A stretch of 64,000 nucleotides of DNA from Roseburia hominis (GTDB lineage Bacteria; Bacillota; Clostridia; Lachnospirales; Lachnospiraceae), in contig JAETOE010000012.1 in the NCBI GenBank assembly GCA_021771815.1, forward strand, positions 1 through 64,000, in the 5' to 3' direction. Positions 26,788 through 35,366 of the stretch are shown here, piece after piece; positions within the stretch are counted from its first letter, which is position 1, and the number at the start of each line of letters is the position of its first letter. The notes below the pieces were generated by a model. The model made no database searches, was not told where the DNA came from, and was given only the letters and a program-made list of their open reading frames with translations. Both the position numbers and the translations under genes were made by a program.

Positions 26788-28124
26788 ATCAATTCTCCTA
26801 TCAGATCATATTCATACGCCCCAGTCACGCGGGCGCGCACAATGTCACCGGTCATCAGTTCCTCATCTGTGTTGATAAAAATATAGCCGTCCACATCCGG
26901 CGCATCCCGGTAGGTGCGTCCGATATAGGCATTCTCGTCACTTACCCTGCCCTCGATAAAGACATAAAGCTCTCTGCCCGTCATCTCCTCATTCTTATCG
27001 GAAATGATCTCCTCCTGAAGTTCCATGACATCTGCCTGCCAGTCCTTCTTTACCTCCTCATCAAGCTGGTTGGGGAATTCCGCTGCAGGTGTTCCCTCCT
27101 CCGGCGAGTAAGTAAATGCACCCAAACGATCGAATTCCATGTCGTTGACAAACTGCATCAGCTCCTCATGCATCTCCTCCGTCTCTCCCGGGAATCCGCA
27201 GATCAGCGTCGTGCGCAGCGCAATATCGGGAATCCGCTCCCGCAGCTTTGTGATGATGGAAACGAGATCATCTTTGCTTGTGCGCCGTCCCATGCGCTTT
27301 AACATTGCATCGCTGGCGTGCTGGATCGGCAGATCCAGATAATGACAGACCTTTTTATTATTTGCGATCGTATCGATCAGTTCATCGTAGATTTCTTCCG
27401 GATAGCAATACATAATGCGTATCCAGAAAAGTCCTGGGATCTCACTTAATGCATCAAGAAGCTTGTGAAGCGATTTCTCTCCGTACAGGTCGATTCCGTA
27501 AAGCGTCGTCTCCTGTGCGACAAGGATCAGCTCCTTAACGCCCCCCGCGACAAGCTCCCTCGCCTGTTCGATAAGCTCTTCCATCGGAACACTCCGGTAA
27601 TTACCGCGGATATAGGGAATAATACAGTAGGTACAGCGCTTGTTGCAGCCCTCCGCGATCTTAAGGTGTGCAAAATGTCCTCCTGTCGTTACGCTCCGCT
27701 TTGCTGTAATGTGCGGCAGTCCCTCGAGTGCCTTAAAATTCTCGTAGAACTCGCCGGACAACGCCTTTCTGATCGCATTCACGACATCCTCATAGGAATT
27801 CGTACCGAGTATCGCATCGACCTCCGGGATTTCCTTTCGGATCTCATCCTGATAGCGCTGCGCAAGACATCCGGTCACGATAAGCGCCTTTAATGCGGCA
27901 TCCTTTTTGTGCTCTGCCATCTCAAGGATCGTGTTGATGCTCTCCTCCTTGGCATCGCCTATAAAACAACAGGTATTGATGATTATGATGTCCGCCTCGT
28001 ACTCATCGTCCGTCAACACAATCGGTTCCCCGCCGATGCCGCCTGCATCCCGGATCATGCCCAACATGAACTCGGTATCTACGAGATTCTTGTCACAGCC
28101 CAGGGAAATAAATAATAACTTCAT
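26784..28124 (-). CDS. rimO: Ribosomal protein S12 methylthiotransferase
   Basis: The 446-residue product has an N-terminal MTTase domain (MKLLFISLGCDKNLVDTE with cluster Cys), a radical SAM motif (AEGCNKRCTYCIIPYIRGNY) and a C-terminal TRAM domain (GRELYVFIEGRV; DGYIFIN). It adds a methylthio group to the conserved Asp of S12. The start at 28124 has GGAG six bases upstream. It is followed by pgsA and pncC in one run. Confidence 0.95.
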   Translation of the reverse strand: MKLLFISLGCDKNLVDTEFMLGMIRDAGGIGGEPIVLTDDEYEADIIIINTCCFIGDAKEESINTILEMAEHKKDAALKALIVTGCLAQRYQDEIRKEIPEVDAILGTNSYEDVVNAIRKALSGEFYENFKALEGLPHITAKRSVTTGGHFAHLKIAEGCNKRCTYCIIPYIRGNYRSVPMEELIEQARELVAGGVKELILVAQETTLYGIDLYGEKSLHKLLDALSEIPGLFWIRIMYCYPEEIYDELIDTIANNKKVCHYLDLPIQHASDAMLKRMGRRTSKDDLVSIITKLRERIPDIALRTTLICGFPGETEEMHEELMQFVNDMEFDRLGAFTYSPEEGTPAAEFPNQLDEEVKKDWQADVMELQEEIISDKNEEMTGRELYVFIEGRVSDENAYIGRTYRDAPDVDGYIFINTDEELMTGDIVRARVTGAYEYDLIGELI

Positions 28125-28153
28125 GCTTGTCTCCATCACTCTAAATGAACGCC

Positions 28154-28178
28154 AAAAAGGATGATAGACCTATCATCC
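28154..28178 (-). terminator. Rho-independent terminator after rpoZ
   Basis: On the minus strand GGATGATA pairs with TATCATCC over a short loop and is followed by TTTTT. It lies 28 bp after the rpoZ stop, so rimO may need its own promoter or readthrough. Confidence 0.8.
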
Positions 28179-28205
28179 TTTCCCGATTCATGAATATCAA
28201 ACTTC

Positions 28206-28454
28206 CTATTCCTCATCCTCCGCCGCTTCCGGGATAATCTTGACCTTTCCCTCATACAGTTCCTCAACCGCAATCGACAATGGCTTTGGACAGGTAACCT
28301 TATCTGCCATCGGTTCGTCTCCTGCAATAATCTGACGCGCGCGCTTCGCGGTCGCGATCACAATCGAATAACGGCTGTTTACTACCGGCTCTTCCCCGAT
28401 TTCAACTTCGTCGTTGACTACTTTCATTAACTCTACATAAGATGGATGTATCAT
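28206..28454 (-). CDS. rpoZ: RNA polymerase omega subunit
   Basis: The 82-residue product has the omega core SRYSIVIATAKRARQII and KPLSIAVEELYEGKVKII. It helps RNA polymerase assembly. It lies after gmk in the common yicC-remA-gmk-rpoZ order, with an AAAGGAG Shine-Dalgarno. The acidic end EAAEDEE is usual for clostridia. Confidence 0.93.
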   Translation of the reverse strand: MIHPSYVELMKVVNDEVEIGEEPVVNSRYSIVIATAKRARQIIAGDEPMADKVTCPKPLSIAVEELYEGKVKIIPEAAEDEE

Positions 28455-28484
28455 AATAAATCTCCTTTCCTGCGCAGGCGGCTG

Positions 28485-29129
28485 TCAGTCCTGCCGGCGC
28501 GTGAAGCCTTTCAGCTCTTCTCTCATTTCTCTGATATTCCCTGCATTGCGCGATACGCGGTAGTGCTCGTTTCGGATGATCTCATGAACCTCCTCTACGC
28601 ATTCTTCGAGTACGTCGTTCACGACCAGATAATCGTACTCCTCCAGTCCTTCTGCCTCCTCAAGTGCCCGCGCCAGACGGTTCTCGATGACTTCCATGGA
28701 CTCTGTTCCGCGCCCGATAAGCCGCCTCTTTAATTCATCGGCACTAGGCGGCGTCACAAAAAGCAGCAGCGCATCCGGAAACTGTTCCCGCACCTTAAGC
28801 GCCCCCTGAATCTCAATCTCTAAAATAACATCCCTGCCGGCTTCAAGCTGTTTTCCAACATATGCTTTCGGCGTGCCGTAATAATTGCCGACATACTGTG
28901 CATATTCAATCAGTTCTCCGGCTGCGATCATCTTCTCAAACTCCTCGCGGCTCTTAAAAAAATACTCCACGCCATCCTTCTCGCCGGGTCTTGGCGCACG
29001 CGTTGTCGCCGATATGGAAAGCGCGTAATTCTGCTCGTATTTTGCGAGCAGTTCCTTCATGATCGTACCTTTTCCCGCACCGGAAAAACCGGATACCACT
29101 GTCAAAATTCCTTTATTCTTTCGCGTCAT
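28485..29129 (-). CDS. gmk: Guanylate kinase
   Basis: The 214-residue product has P-loop GFSGAGKGTI, GMP-binding SATTRAPRPGEKDGVEYFF and the lid region. It phosphorylates GMP to GDP. The start at 29129 lies within the end of remA (17-bp overlap), with AGAGG six bases before it. Confidence 0.95.
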   Translation of the reverse strand: MTRKNKGILTVVSGFSGAGKGTIMKELLAKYEQNYALSISATTRAPRPGEKDGVEYFFKSREEFEKMIAAGELIEYAQYVGNYYGTPKAYVGKQLEAGRDVILEIEIQGALKVREQFPDALLLFVTPPSADELKRRLIGRGTESMEVIENRLARALEEAEGLEEYDYLVVNDVLEECVEEVHEIIRNEHYRVSRNAGNIREMREELKGFTRRQD

Positions 29130-29388
29130 CACAAACCTCTGCGGCATTACCGTTAAATCTGCCGGCAAGCGTCTCCGGCTGTAATGCTGATAAAATGATT
29201 TTGTTATTCTCCGTAAATATGACACTCTTCGTCCGCCTGCCCTGCGTTGCGTCAATCAAAGTCTCCTGCTCCTTGCCCTTCTGGATCAGGCGCTTTGCCG
29301 GTGCGGAATCGGAAGAAATAATGCTGATGATCTTATCGGTGTTGACCATATTGCCAAATCCGATGTTGATTAACTTCGCCATAGCCAT
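29113..29388 (-). CDS. remA: RemA (DUF370) DNA-binding regulator
   Basis: The 91-residue product contains KLINIGFGNMVNTDKIISIISSDSAPAKRLIQ, the RemA/DUF370 signature. RemA in Bacillus binds DNA and controls biofilm matrix and osmoprotection genes. The start may be 29388 or 29382. It lies between yicC and gmk, as in most Firmicutes, and overlaps gmk. Confidence 0.93.
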   Translation of the reverse strand: MAMAKLINIGFGNMVNTDKIISIISSDSAPAKRLIQKGKEQETLIDATQGRRTKSVIFTENNKIILSALQPETLAGRFNGNAAEVCDDAKE

Positions 29389-29390
29389 AC

Positions 29391-30269
29391 CTATTCAATA
29401 TTCTGAATCTGTTCACGAACCTTCTCGATATCGGTCTTAAGGCTGATCCCGACGTCCGATACCTTAAGATCCGTCGTCTTTGAGAGAATCGTATTCGCCT
29501 CACGGTTCATCTCCTGTGCAATAAAATCGAGCTTTCTGCCCATGCCGCCGCCTGCCAAGAGTGTATCCTTCATACTCTGGATATGACTTCTTAAGCGAAC
29601 CGTCTCCTCGTCCACACAGATCTTATCCGCAAAGAGCGTGACCTCTGTGGCAATCCTTGACTCGTCAAGCTGACGCTCTCCTAAAAGTTCCTGTACCTTC
29701 TCGGTCAGTCTCGCGCGGTATTCGGCGAGAATAAGCGGAGAACGCTCCTCGATGAAGTCAACATAGGAAAGCATTCCGTCAAGCTTCTCTATAAGGTCGC
29801 CTCTTAGCCGCTCGCCCTCTGCGATCCGGCTCTCTGCAAGCTGCACTGCCGCAGCGCGGACCGTCTGTTCCAGACCCGCCCACAGCTCCTTCTCATCAAT
29901 ATTCTGCTCCTCCATCACGAGCACTTCCGGATAGCGGGAAAGCGTGCTCACACGCACGTCGTTCTCGATCCCGAACTTCTCTGACATCTGTTGTAAATAT
30001 GCCAGATACTGCGCCGCGATATCTTCGTTATATTTTAACGCGTAATTCTCTTCTGTATAGTCCTCATAAGATATGAAGATGTCAACCTTTCCGCGCTCAA
30101 TGTACTCCTTTAAGAGATTGCGGATCGCGCTCTCAAAGAAATTCAGCTTCTTGGGCATCCTGATATTGACGTCCAGATAGCGATGATTCACGGATTTGAT
30201 CTCAACGGTGAATTTACGGCTGCCGTCCGCAATCTCTGCACGTCCGAAGCCGGTCATACTCTTAATCAT
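29391..30269 (-). CDS. yicC: YicC-family endoribonuclease-like protein
   Basis: The 292-residue product begins MIKSMTGFGRAE and has the DUF1732 C-terminus (LDFIAQEMNREANTILSK; KTDIEKVREQIQNIE). E. coli YicC has been described as an endoribonuclease of the YicC/YloC family. GGGAGAGG lies close before ATG 30269. It heads the yicC-remA-gmk-rpoZ operon. Confidence 0.92.
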   Translation of the reverse strand: MIKSMTGFGRAEIADGSRKFTVEIKSVNHRYLDVNIRMPKKLNFFESAIRNLLKEYIERGKVDIFISYEDYTEENYALKYNEDIAAQYLAYLQQMSEKFGIENDVRVSTLSRYPEVLVMEEQNIDEKELWAGLEQTVRAAAVQLAESRIAEGERLRGDLIEKLDGMLSYVDFIEERSPLILAEYRARLTEKVQELLGERQLDESRIATEVTLFADKICVDEETVRLRSHIQSMKDTLLAGGGMGRKLDFIAQEMNREANTILSKTTDLKVSDVGISLKTDIEKVREQIQNIE

Positions 30270-30348
30270 GTGCCTCTCCCAACATAGTCTAACCTGCACC
30301 GTACATCTGTCCTGCCTTACTTTACATTCGCCGATGCCAATTCGATTC

Positions 30349-30377
30349 ATTATATATCTATTTCCCGGGTAAGTCAA
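30349..30377 (-). promoter_or_regulatory. Sigma-A-type promoter of yicC-remA-gmk-rpoZ
   Basis: Minus strand TTGACT (30377-30372), 17 bp, TATAAT (30354-30349). The TGA inside the -35 is the stop codon of the upstream membrane protein gene, as also happens at the his promoter. Confidence 0.8.
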
Positions 30378-32569
30378 GACTTAGCCTTTGTTTTGCAGAC
30401 CACAAACAGTCCAAGCAGCGTCGCAAGCGATATGAACTCCCCGATTCTCCAGACTGTGCGTTCCCTGTAATAGATTTCAAGCTCGCCGCGATACCCAGCC
30501 GGCAGCGTCACCGATGCCGCGCCGTAAGCGTCCCATACAACAGGAAATTCCGTTCCTTCCGCGGTATCGACCGCCCGATAGCTCTTATAGGCAAACAGCG
30601 GTACCGTCACACATCCCTCCATACCCGCGCGATTTTCACATGTCACCCAAAAATGATTTCCGTTTCTGCGGTACTCTGCAATCGTCACATGCTCGCTGCA
30701 TGTGATCGCGCTCTCTGTCACATGCTCCTTTGACATTCCCTGTATCAGATATTCTCCGCCCGAGACGGCATTTACCGTGTTGATGCCCGATGTGTCTGTC
30801 ACAATGGTCGCGTCGCTTTCCGTCAATCGTACATTGAAGAACCACAGGCCCTGGACTACAGCGAAAATACATAACCCCGCCACGACCCTTTTTGCTGTAG
30901 CGCTTCCAAACAGCAATTTCATATTATCGTTAAGATAGAGCCAAAGCAGTGTTCCCATAAGCACCGCCGCCGCAAGAAACCGCCATGCAAACTGATACGA
31001 AGCAAATACCTTCCCGATCACCGGAATTTCACCGATCGATCTCCATGGGAAGAACATCACAGACATAAAAAGTGCAAGCGCAAGCAGAAGAAACAGTCTG
31101 CACTGCTCTTCCCATCCCACAGCGTCCGCCTTTTCTTTTAATTTCTTTCGGTATACAAGATACTGCCATAGAAACACGATGGCGGCAAACGTGATAAGAA
31201 CGCCCGGCCCAATCAGCATATCCGCCTGTATTCCGCCGGAGGCATCTGTAGAGCCAAGTCCAGTAGAACCGTATAACTGGAATAACTGCGGCAAAAACAG
31301 GCCATGCGCCTGCATATTTTCCGGCGTACCTCCCTTGATCCACAAATCTTCCCGAAGCATATAATCCGCAAACGGAATCAGAAAATTGAGATTCAAAAGG
31401 ATCGTAACGCCCGCGGTCATTATGATGCCGCCAAGACGCCTTAAAAACTTTTTTCCGCAGAGCAGACAGTAAAGCGCCGAGAAAATCACTGTCATCTCAA
31501 AGCTTAAAACATGCGACTGTAAGATCAACGTATAGCCGGCAATCATATACAGACAACCGCGCCGCACTTCCTGCGTGTGCAGCATGAGATAAAGCCCGAG
31601 GAATACGAGCGGCAGAAACGCCATCGCCGTGTACTCACCAAGAGCGCATCTCGTATAAATATTCACAAGACGGTAGACGGACAAAGTATAAACAAGGCTT
31701 CCGAGAAGTCCTGCTTTCCATCCCTTTCCGATTTTCTTTGCACAGGCGTAGGATGCGGCGACGGTGACTGCGTTGATAAGCAACACATAAAGCTTATAAG
31801 CTGTCTGCAGTGTAAACCCGCCCAGGCGAAAAAGCGCCGGAATATATAACAGCAGATCACCGTACATCACCGATACCGGATACCCGTAACCGTTCAGCCA
31901 GCCCGGCTGTACCCTGACCGGAAACTGCCCCGATTTCAACCCTTTCGCCAATCCTTCGATGCGCATCATATGAAACGCAAAATCATGTCCTGTCACCATA
32001 TAATTGACAAAAAGAGGCAGCGACGAAAGCAGCCACAGCATCACAAGCGCGAATAAGACATTCCTCTGCGCCGTGTCCATTCCGGCAAAAATCCCCCTAT
32101 ACCAAAGAACAAGCAGAACATCCAGAATCGCAAATACAACAAGCAGCGTAATACAGCGCGCCGTTTCCGCCTGATTCGTCCTTTGCACAGTCAGTTCCGA
32201 AATCGTAAGATCGTCCTCCGTACTGCTGTCAAGATAGAACCACCCGTCGTCTATGCCGACACGAACTTCGAAGGAGGCCTCGGTATGGTAAGGAAAAAGC
32301 AGCACCTTGCCGCCGTAGACCGTCCCCGCAGAGCTGTCAGTCATCGGTCTTAGCCATGCTTCCTCGGATGCAGTCTCATAGACAACATCCATCTGATAAG
32401 AACCTGCCGGAAGTGAAATGGGATTCTCCCATGTCGGAATTTCTTTCTTTCCTGCGCCAAAAGTCTCCATGTAACCGTTACCTGCAAAGATTTTCCAAAC
32501 CGCGAACACCAGACAGATTACTTCGGTCAGAACAAGCATCAACACTGCCATTTTCTTTGATTTTTCCAT
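30374..32569 (-). CDS. Large GT-C-like polytopic membrane protein
   Basis: The 731-residue product has an N-terminal helix (8-28), an external domain of about 110 residues, then about eleven membrane helices (from about 135). The first large loop carries the acidic motif VTGHDFAFHMMRIEGLAKGL and GYGYPVSVMYGDLLLY, like the PTPS-related/YfhO membrane proteins thought to be GT-C glycosyltransferases. A further external domain of about 120 residues precedes the last helix. It follows the GtrII-like gene by 37 bp, so the two probably act on the same envelope polysaccharide. The donor and acceptor are unknown. Confidence 0.65.
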   Translation of the reverse strand: MEKSKKMAVLMLVLTEVICLVFAVWKIFAGNGYMETFGAGKKEIPTWENPISLPAGSYQMDVVYETASEEAWLRPMTDSSAGTVYGGKVLLFPYHTEASFEVRVGIDDGWFYLDSSTEDDLTISELTVQRTNQAETARCITLLVVFAILDVLLVLWYRGIFAGMDTAQRNVLFALVMLWLLSSLPLFVNYMVTGHDFAFHMMRIEGLAKGLKSGQFPVRVQPGWLNGYGYPVSVMYGDLLLYIPALFRLGGFTLQTAYKLYVLLINAVTVAASYACAKKIGKGWKAGLLGSLVYTLSVYRLVNIYTRCALGEYTAMAFLPLVFLGLYLMLHTQEVRRGCLYMIAGYTLILQSHVLSFEMTVIFSALYCLLCGKKFLRRLGGIIMTAGVTILLNLNFLIPFADYMLREDLWIKGGTPENMQAHGLFLPQLFQLYGSTGLGSTDASGGIQADMLIGPGVLITFAAIVFLWQYLVYRKKLKEKADAVGWEEQCRLFLLLALALFMSVMFFPWRSIGEIPVIGKVFASYQFAWRFLAAAVLMGTLLWLYLNDNMKLLFGSATAKRVVAGLCIFAVVQGLWFFNVRLTESDATIVTDTSGINTVNAVSGGEYLIQGMSKEHVTESAITCSEHVTIAEYRRNGNHFWVTCENRAGMEGCVTVPLFAYKSYRAVDTAEGTEFPVVWDAYGAASVTLPAGYRGELEIYYRERTVWRIGEFISLATLLGLFVVCKTKAKS

Positions 32570-32606
32570 GCTGCACTTCTCCTCGTTTCGATTTATTCTT
32601 TTGCGC

Positions 32607-34202
32607 TCACTCGTACTCCGACATCTTTACGACAACAATTCCGTCAATCATACAGATCGAGCCGTCATCCGGGTAGCACGGCATCTCCTTTACCTCTTTT
32701 TTCTGCATAAGCGCCTTTGTTTCCTCGTAACCGCAGAACTCCGGTGCAAAACCAAGATATTTTGTAATCAGGTGTGCCTTGGAGTAGGCGCTGACGTTCG
32801 AAGCATTTCGCCCGTCCTGCAAAACAATATCCTCAAGCAATCCTCCGAGATAGTTCGTCTCATCCTCCACCTCGCCATTTCCGATCAGAGCCACATGCAT
32901 CTCGTCCGTATATCCATCCAGACTCTTAATCTGTGTCACGATTGTCTCATAGTAGGCAAGATCATGGTACTTGGTGTATTCCTGCGACATATAGCTGGCG
33001 TTCGCGTACCAGATGTAAATCGCGATAATTGCCGCCGATGCGAAAAAAATCACCCACTGCATGCTCTTTTTTACACGCTCGTACCCACTCATGCAAATTA
33101 CAAAATGATCAACAAATATCAGAGGAAATACGAAAAAGAATACGACCGAATACAGCATGAGCGCATAAACCGCAGCCCCCGACGCCATAATATATATAAG
33201 AAATAATGCCGCCGGAAACAGCACGCCCGCGCAGACCATCAGAATTTTTCCGGGCGCACTCCGCTTCCCTCTCAAAAGAAAAATTACGATTCCGACCGCC
33301 AGTACGAGCCAGACCAATGTAAGACATTTCCGAAGCAGGCTTGTCGGCGTTAAATACTTTACATTTTCGGAAAACATCGCCCAAAATGACTGATAGCATA
33401 TTCCTACCGATGCAAGAAGCTTTCCCGGCGAAAGCTGTCCCATCGAGGCAATGCCCTGATAATCCATCATTGTGACATTCCAGCAGACAAGGAGCATCCG
33501 GTTCAGCAGGAAATAGAGGATAAGACCTCCGATCAGCACCGCAAGATAACGCAGTGCCGCAAAAAAGTTCTCCCGAAAAGAAGGATTTCCTTCACCAAAG
33601 GCGCAGGAAAGAATAAATGCCATCAAAAACAGACAGGCAGTGTTGGCAAAATAGGCCTGATATGTCCCAATCGAACATGCGAGCAGAAGAACCGCAGCGA
33701 TATGATACAAAAACTTCCCCGGGAAACGAACGACAAGATATGCCGCAAGCACGCTTAAGAAAATTCCTACCGAATAGAACGCCGCCGTGAACATGAAATA
33801 GAACATACACACGACCGCAGGAAATACCGTCATAAAAGCACCGATTAAGGCTGCAAGCGTCGGACTTTTAACCTGAAACATTCTGACAACAAGCGCTGCC
33901 GATGCTGCAAGCAGAAGAATCGATACGATACCATTCCACAGAGGAAACGAATAGCTTCCGCCAAGCCATCTTGAATTGCAGTCCGCCATAATCTTAAGGA
34001 ACCATCTGCCAAGCTCCGCGCCGATGCCATATCCGCCCGGCGTATTTACAAGCTCGTCATAGTTATAAAGCTTGTTCGTAAACATATAGAAATGTGCAGC
34101 CATACCGCAGACAAGAGCGCTGATAAATGCATAAAGCGCAGCGCGCGGCAGGCTTTTATATTTGTCTATAATGTAATGATCCGGTGTTTTTAACTCCACC
34201 AT
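32607..34202 (-). CDS. GtrII-type glucosyltransferase domain membrane protein
   Basis: The 531-residue product has about twelve helices and the Glucos_trans_II signature in loop 1 (NKLYNYDELVNTPGGYGIGAELGRWFLKI). Relatives transfer glucose from a lipid carrier onto surface polysaccharides. The start at 34202 lies ten bases after AAGGAGG, the end of repeat copy C. Its promoter (34305-34332) is upstream of the repeat, so the repeat is in the 5' UTR. It is divergent from an XRE regulator with an overlapping promoter. Confidence 0.75.
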   Translation of the reverse strand: MVELKTPDHYIIDKYKSLPRAALYAFISALVCGMAAHFYMFTNKLYNYDELVNTPGGYGIGAELGRWFLKIMADCNSRWLGGSYSFPLWNGIVSILLLAASAALVVRMFQVKSPTLAALIGAFMTVFPAVVCMFYFMFTAAFYSVGIFLSVLAAYLVVRFPGKFLYHIAAVLLLACSIGTYQAYFANTACLFLMAFILSCAFGEGNPSFRENFFAALRYLAVLIGGLILYFLLNRMLLVCWNVTMMDYQGIASMGQLSPGKLLASVGICYQSFWAMFSENVKYLTPTSLLRKCLTLVWLVLAVGIVIFLLRGKRSAPGKILMVCAGVLFPAALFLIYIMASGAAVYALMLYSVVFFFVFPLIFVDHFVICMSGYERVKKSMQWVIFFASAAIIAIYIWYANASYMSQEYTKYHDLAYYETIVTQIKSLDGYTDEMHVALIGNGEVEDETNYLGGLLEDIVLQDGRNASNVSAYSKAHLITKYLGFAPEFCGYEETKALMQKKEVKEMPCYPDDGSICMIDGIVVVKMSEYE

Positions 34203-34212
34203 TTGAATTCAT

Positions 34213-34272
34213 CCTCCTTGTTTTCCGAAGGAAAATGCGACTGCCTTTGCAGGCGCAGAGGATTTTCCTCCT
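34213..34272 (-). repeat. Dispersed RBS-carrying repeat, copy C (shorter)
   Basis: This 60-bp copy has both conserved ends but lacks most of the central CATTGC...GCAATG hairpin. Its GGAGG end serves the GtrII-like gene. The loss of the centre alone suggests that the ends are the constrained part. Confidence 0.85.
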
Positions 34273-34304
34273 GTAATCCTCAAAAGTCTTATGTACAGTT
34301 ATCT

Positions 34305-34332
34305 ATTTTATCATATATTTCCTGCTTGTCAA
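34305..34332 (-). promoter_or_regulatory. Promoter of the GtrII-like operon
   Basis: Minus strand TTGACA (34332-34327), 16 bp, TAAAAT (34310-34305). The -35 overlaps the -35 of the divergent XRE gene, so the two promoters are mutually exclusive or jointly controlled. Confidence 0.7.
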
Positions 34333-34354
34333 TTTTAATTATCATTTTGATAAT
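34326..34354 (+). promoter_or_regulatory. Promoter of the XRE regulator
   Basis: TTGTCA (34326-34331), 17 bp, GATAAT (34349-34354). The -10 lies within a palindrome. Confidence 0.7.
34338..34354. promoter_or_regulatory. Palindromic operator candidate ATTATCATTTTGATAAT
   Basis: Arms ATTATCA and TGATAAT are separated by TTT. The site covers the -10 of the XRE gene and abuts the divergent promoter, as expected for an autoregulated repressor. Confidence 0.5.
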
Positions 34355-34400
34355 GCAATATCCATTTGACTATTTTACTATACACCAAAGGAGATTTGTT

Positions 34401-34682
34401 ATGATCGCAGATAAAATCAAGGAACTTCGCGAAGCAAACAATTTAACGCAGACCGAGTTATCGAAGAAGCTCGGCATCACGAGGAGCAGCGTCAATGCCT
34501 GGGAACTCGGTATATCCGTCCCCTCCACGACCTATCTGATCGAACTGGCGCAGCTATTTCACGTTTCTACTGATTATCTGCTGGGTCTTCCGACGAACAA
34601 TACAATCGACGTTTCTCAATTATCGGAAAGAGAGATTATCCTGGTGTATGAACTCGTCGACTATTTTAAATCACAAAAATAA
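34401..34682 (+). CDS. Small XRE-family transcriptional regulator
   Basis: The 93-residue product has an N-terminal Cro/CI helix-turn-helix (MIADKIKELREANNLTQTEL and KKLGITRSSVNAWE, about 1-60) and a short tail (SEREIILVYELVDYFKSQ). The start at 34401 has AAAGGAG seven bases upstream; a longer frame from 34203 would begin in the other gene's leader. It is divergent from the GT-C gene pair and probably controls them and itself through the palindrome over its promoter. Confidence 0.85.
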   Translation: MIADKIKELREANNLTQTELSKKLGITRSSVNAWELGISVPSTTYLIELAQLFHVSTDYLLGLPTNNTIDVSQLSEREIILVYELVDYFKSQK

Positions 34683-34731
34683 GAGGGTATCCCGGAATCT
34701 GTTACCAGATTCTGGAATACCCTCTTATCTT
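34681..34731. terminator. Terminator of the NAD operon, shared with the XRE gene
   Basis: A 21-bp imperfect stem (34681-34701 with 34706-34726) has a 4-base loop. On the minus strand it is followed by ATTTTT, so it mainly ends nadB-nadC-niaR. It also directly follows the XRE gene. Confidence 0.75.
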
Positions 34732-34794
34732 ATCGATTTACCCTTAAAAGAACCTCTATAAAATCCTTAAAAATCCCTTAAGGAATCTAAAATT

Positions 34795-35340
34795 TCAGGA
34801 TTCCGCCGCCTCATACGGCAAAACCTCCGCAAGATACCCTTTCCCGCGCAATGCCTCCTCGATCTCATCTAAGATCGCCTCCGTCTCCGCCGCGATCCGG
34901 TGAAAATGATATCCCGAAGTGATATTTAAAAGAGGCACGGACTTTCCTGTCCGCAGGTCGTTTAAGAACATCTGCACGTCACGCCGGTTCTTGATGTTAA
35001 GCGCCGCCTCCATCCTGCCATAGACGCGATGGTTCACCATAACGTTTTGCACACATCCGCCGAGGTCTACAATCGTAGTGAGTTCATCCTCGACCTGCTC
35101 GTTCGTGTGGTACACCTTCATTAACCGCGTCGCATGCTTCGGCTCATTCAAAAAATATCCTCTCGCCGTGGAAACAATAGGATATCCCTCCGTGCGCAAA
35201 AGTGCGATATCCTGCACCACGACCTGACGGCTGACCCCGGTCTGGCTGCCAAGCTGTGCGCCCGAAAGCGGCCGATCCGACTCACGCATCAGAAACAATA
35301 TTCTTTTTCTTCTGTCCGCACCGGTCATTTCCTTTTCCAT
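34795..35340 (-). CDS. niaR: Niacin-responsive repressor NiaR
   Basis: The 181-residue product has an N-terminal HTH_11 (RRKRILFLMRESDRPLSGAQL; VSRQVVVQDIALLRTEGY). A C-terminal 3H domain has conserved His in PKHATRLMKV, NVMVNHRVYG and GYHFHRIAAE. NiaR represses NAD synthesis and niacin uptake genes when nicotinic acid is present. It is last in the nadB-nadC-niaR operon, with AAAGGAAAA before ATG 35340, and probably regulates it through the site at 37525. Confidence 0.92.
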   Translation of the reverse strand: MEKEMTGADRRKRILFLMRESDRPLSGAQLGSQTGVSRQVVVQDIALLRTEGYPIVSTARGYFLNEPKHATRLMKVYHTNEQVEDELTTIVDLGGCVQNVMVNHRVYGRMEAALNIKNRRDVQMFLNDLRTGKSVPLLNITSGYHFHRIAAETEAILDEIEEALRGKGYLAEVLPYEAAES

Positions 35341-35366
35341 GACGTTTTCCTTTCCCGACTGCACAA

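Noticed and set aside
32568-33206. A 212-codon plus-strand frame opposite the GtrII-like gene
   Set aside because: It is antisense to a clear membrane protein and has no supported start.
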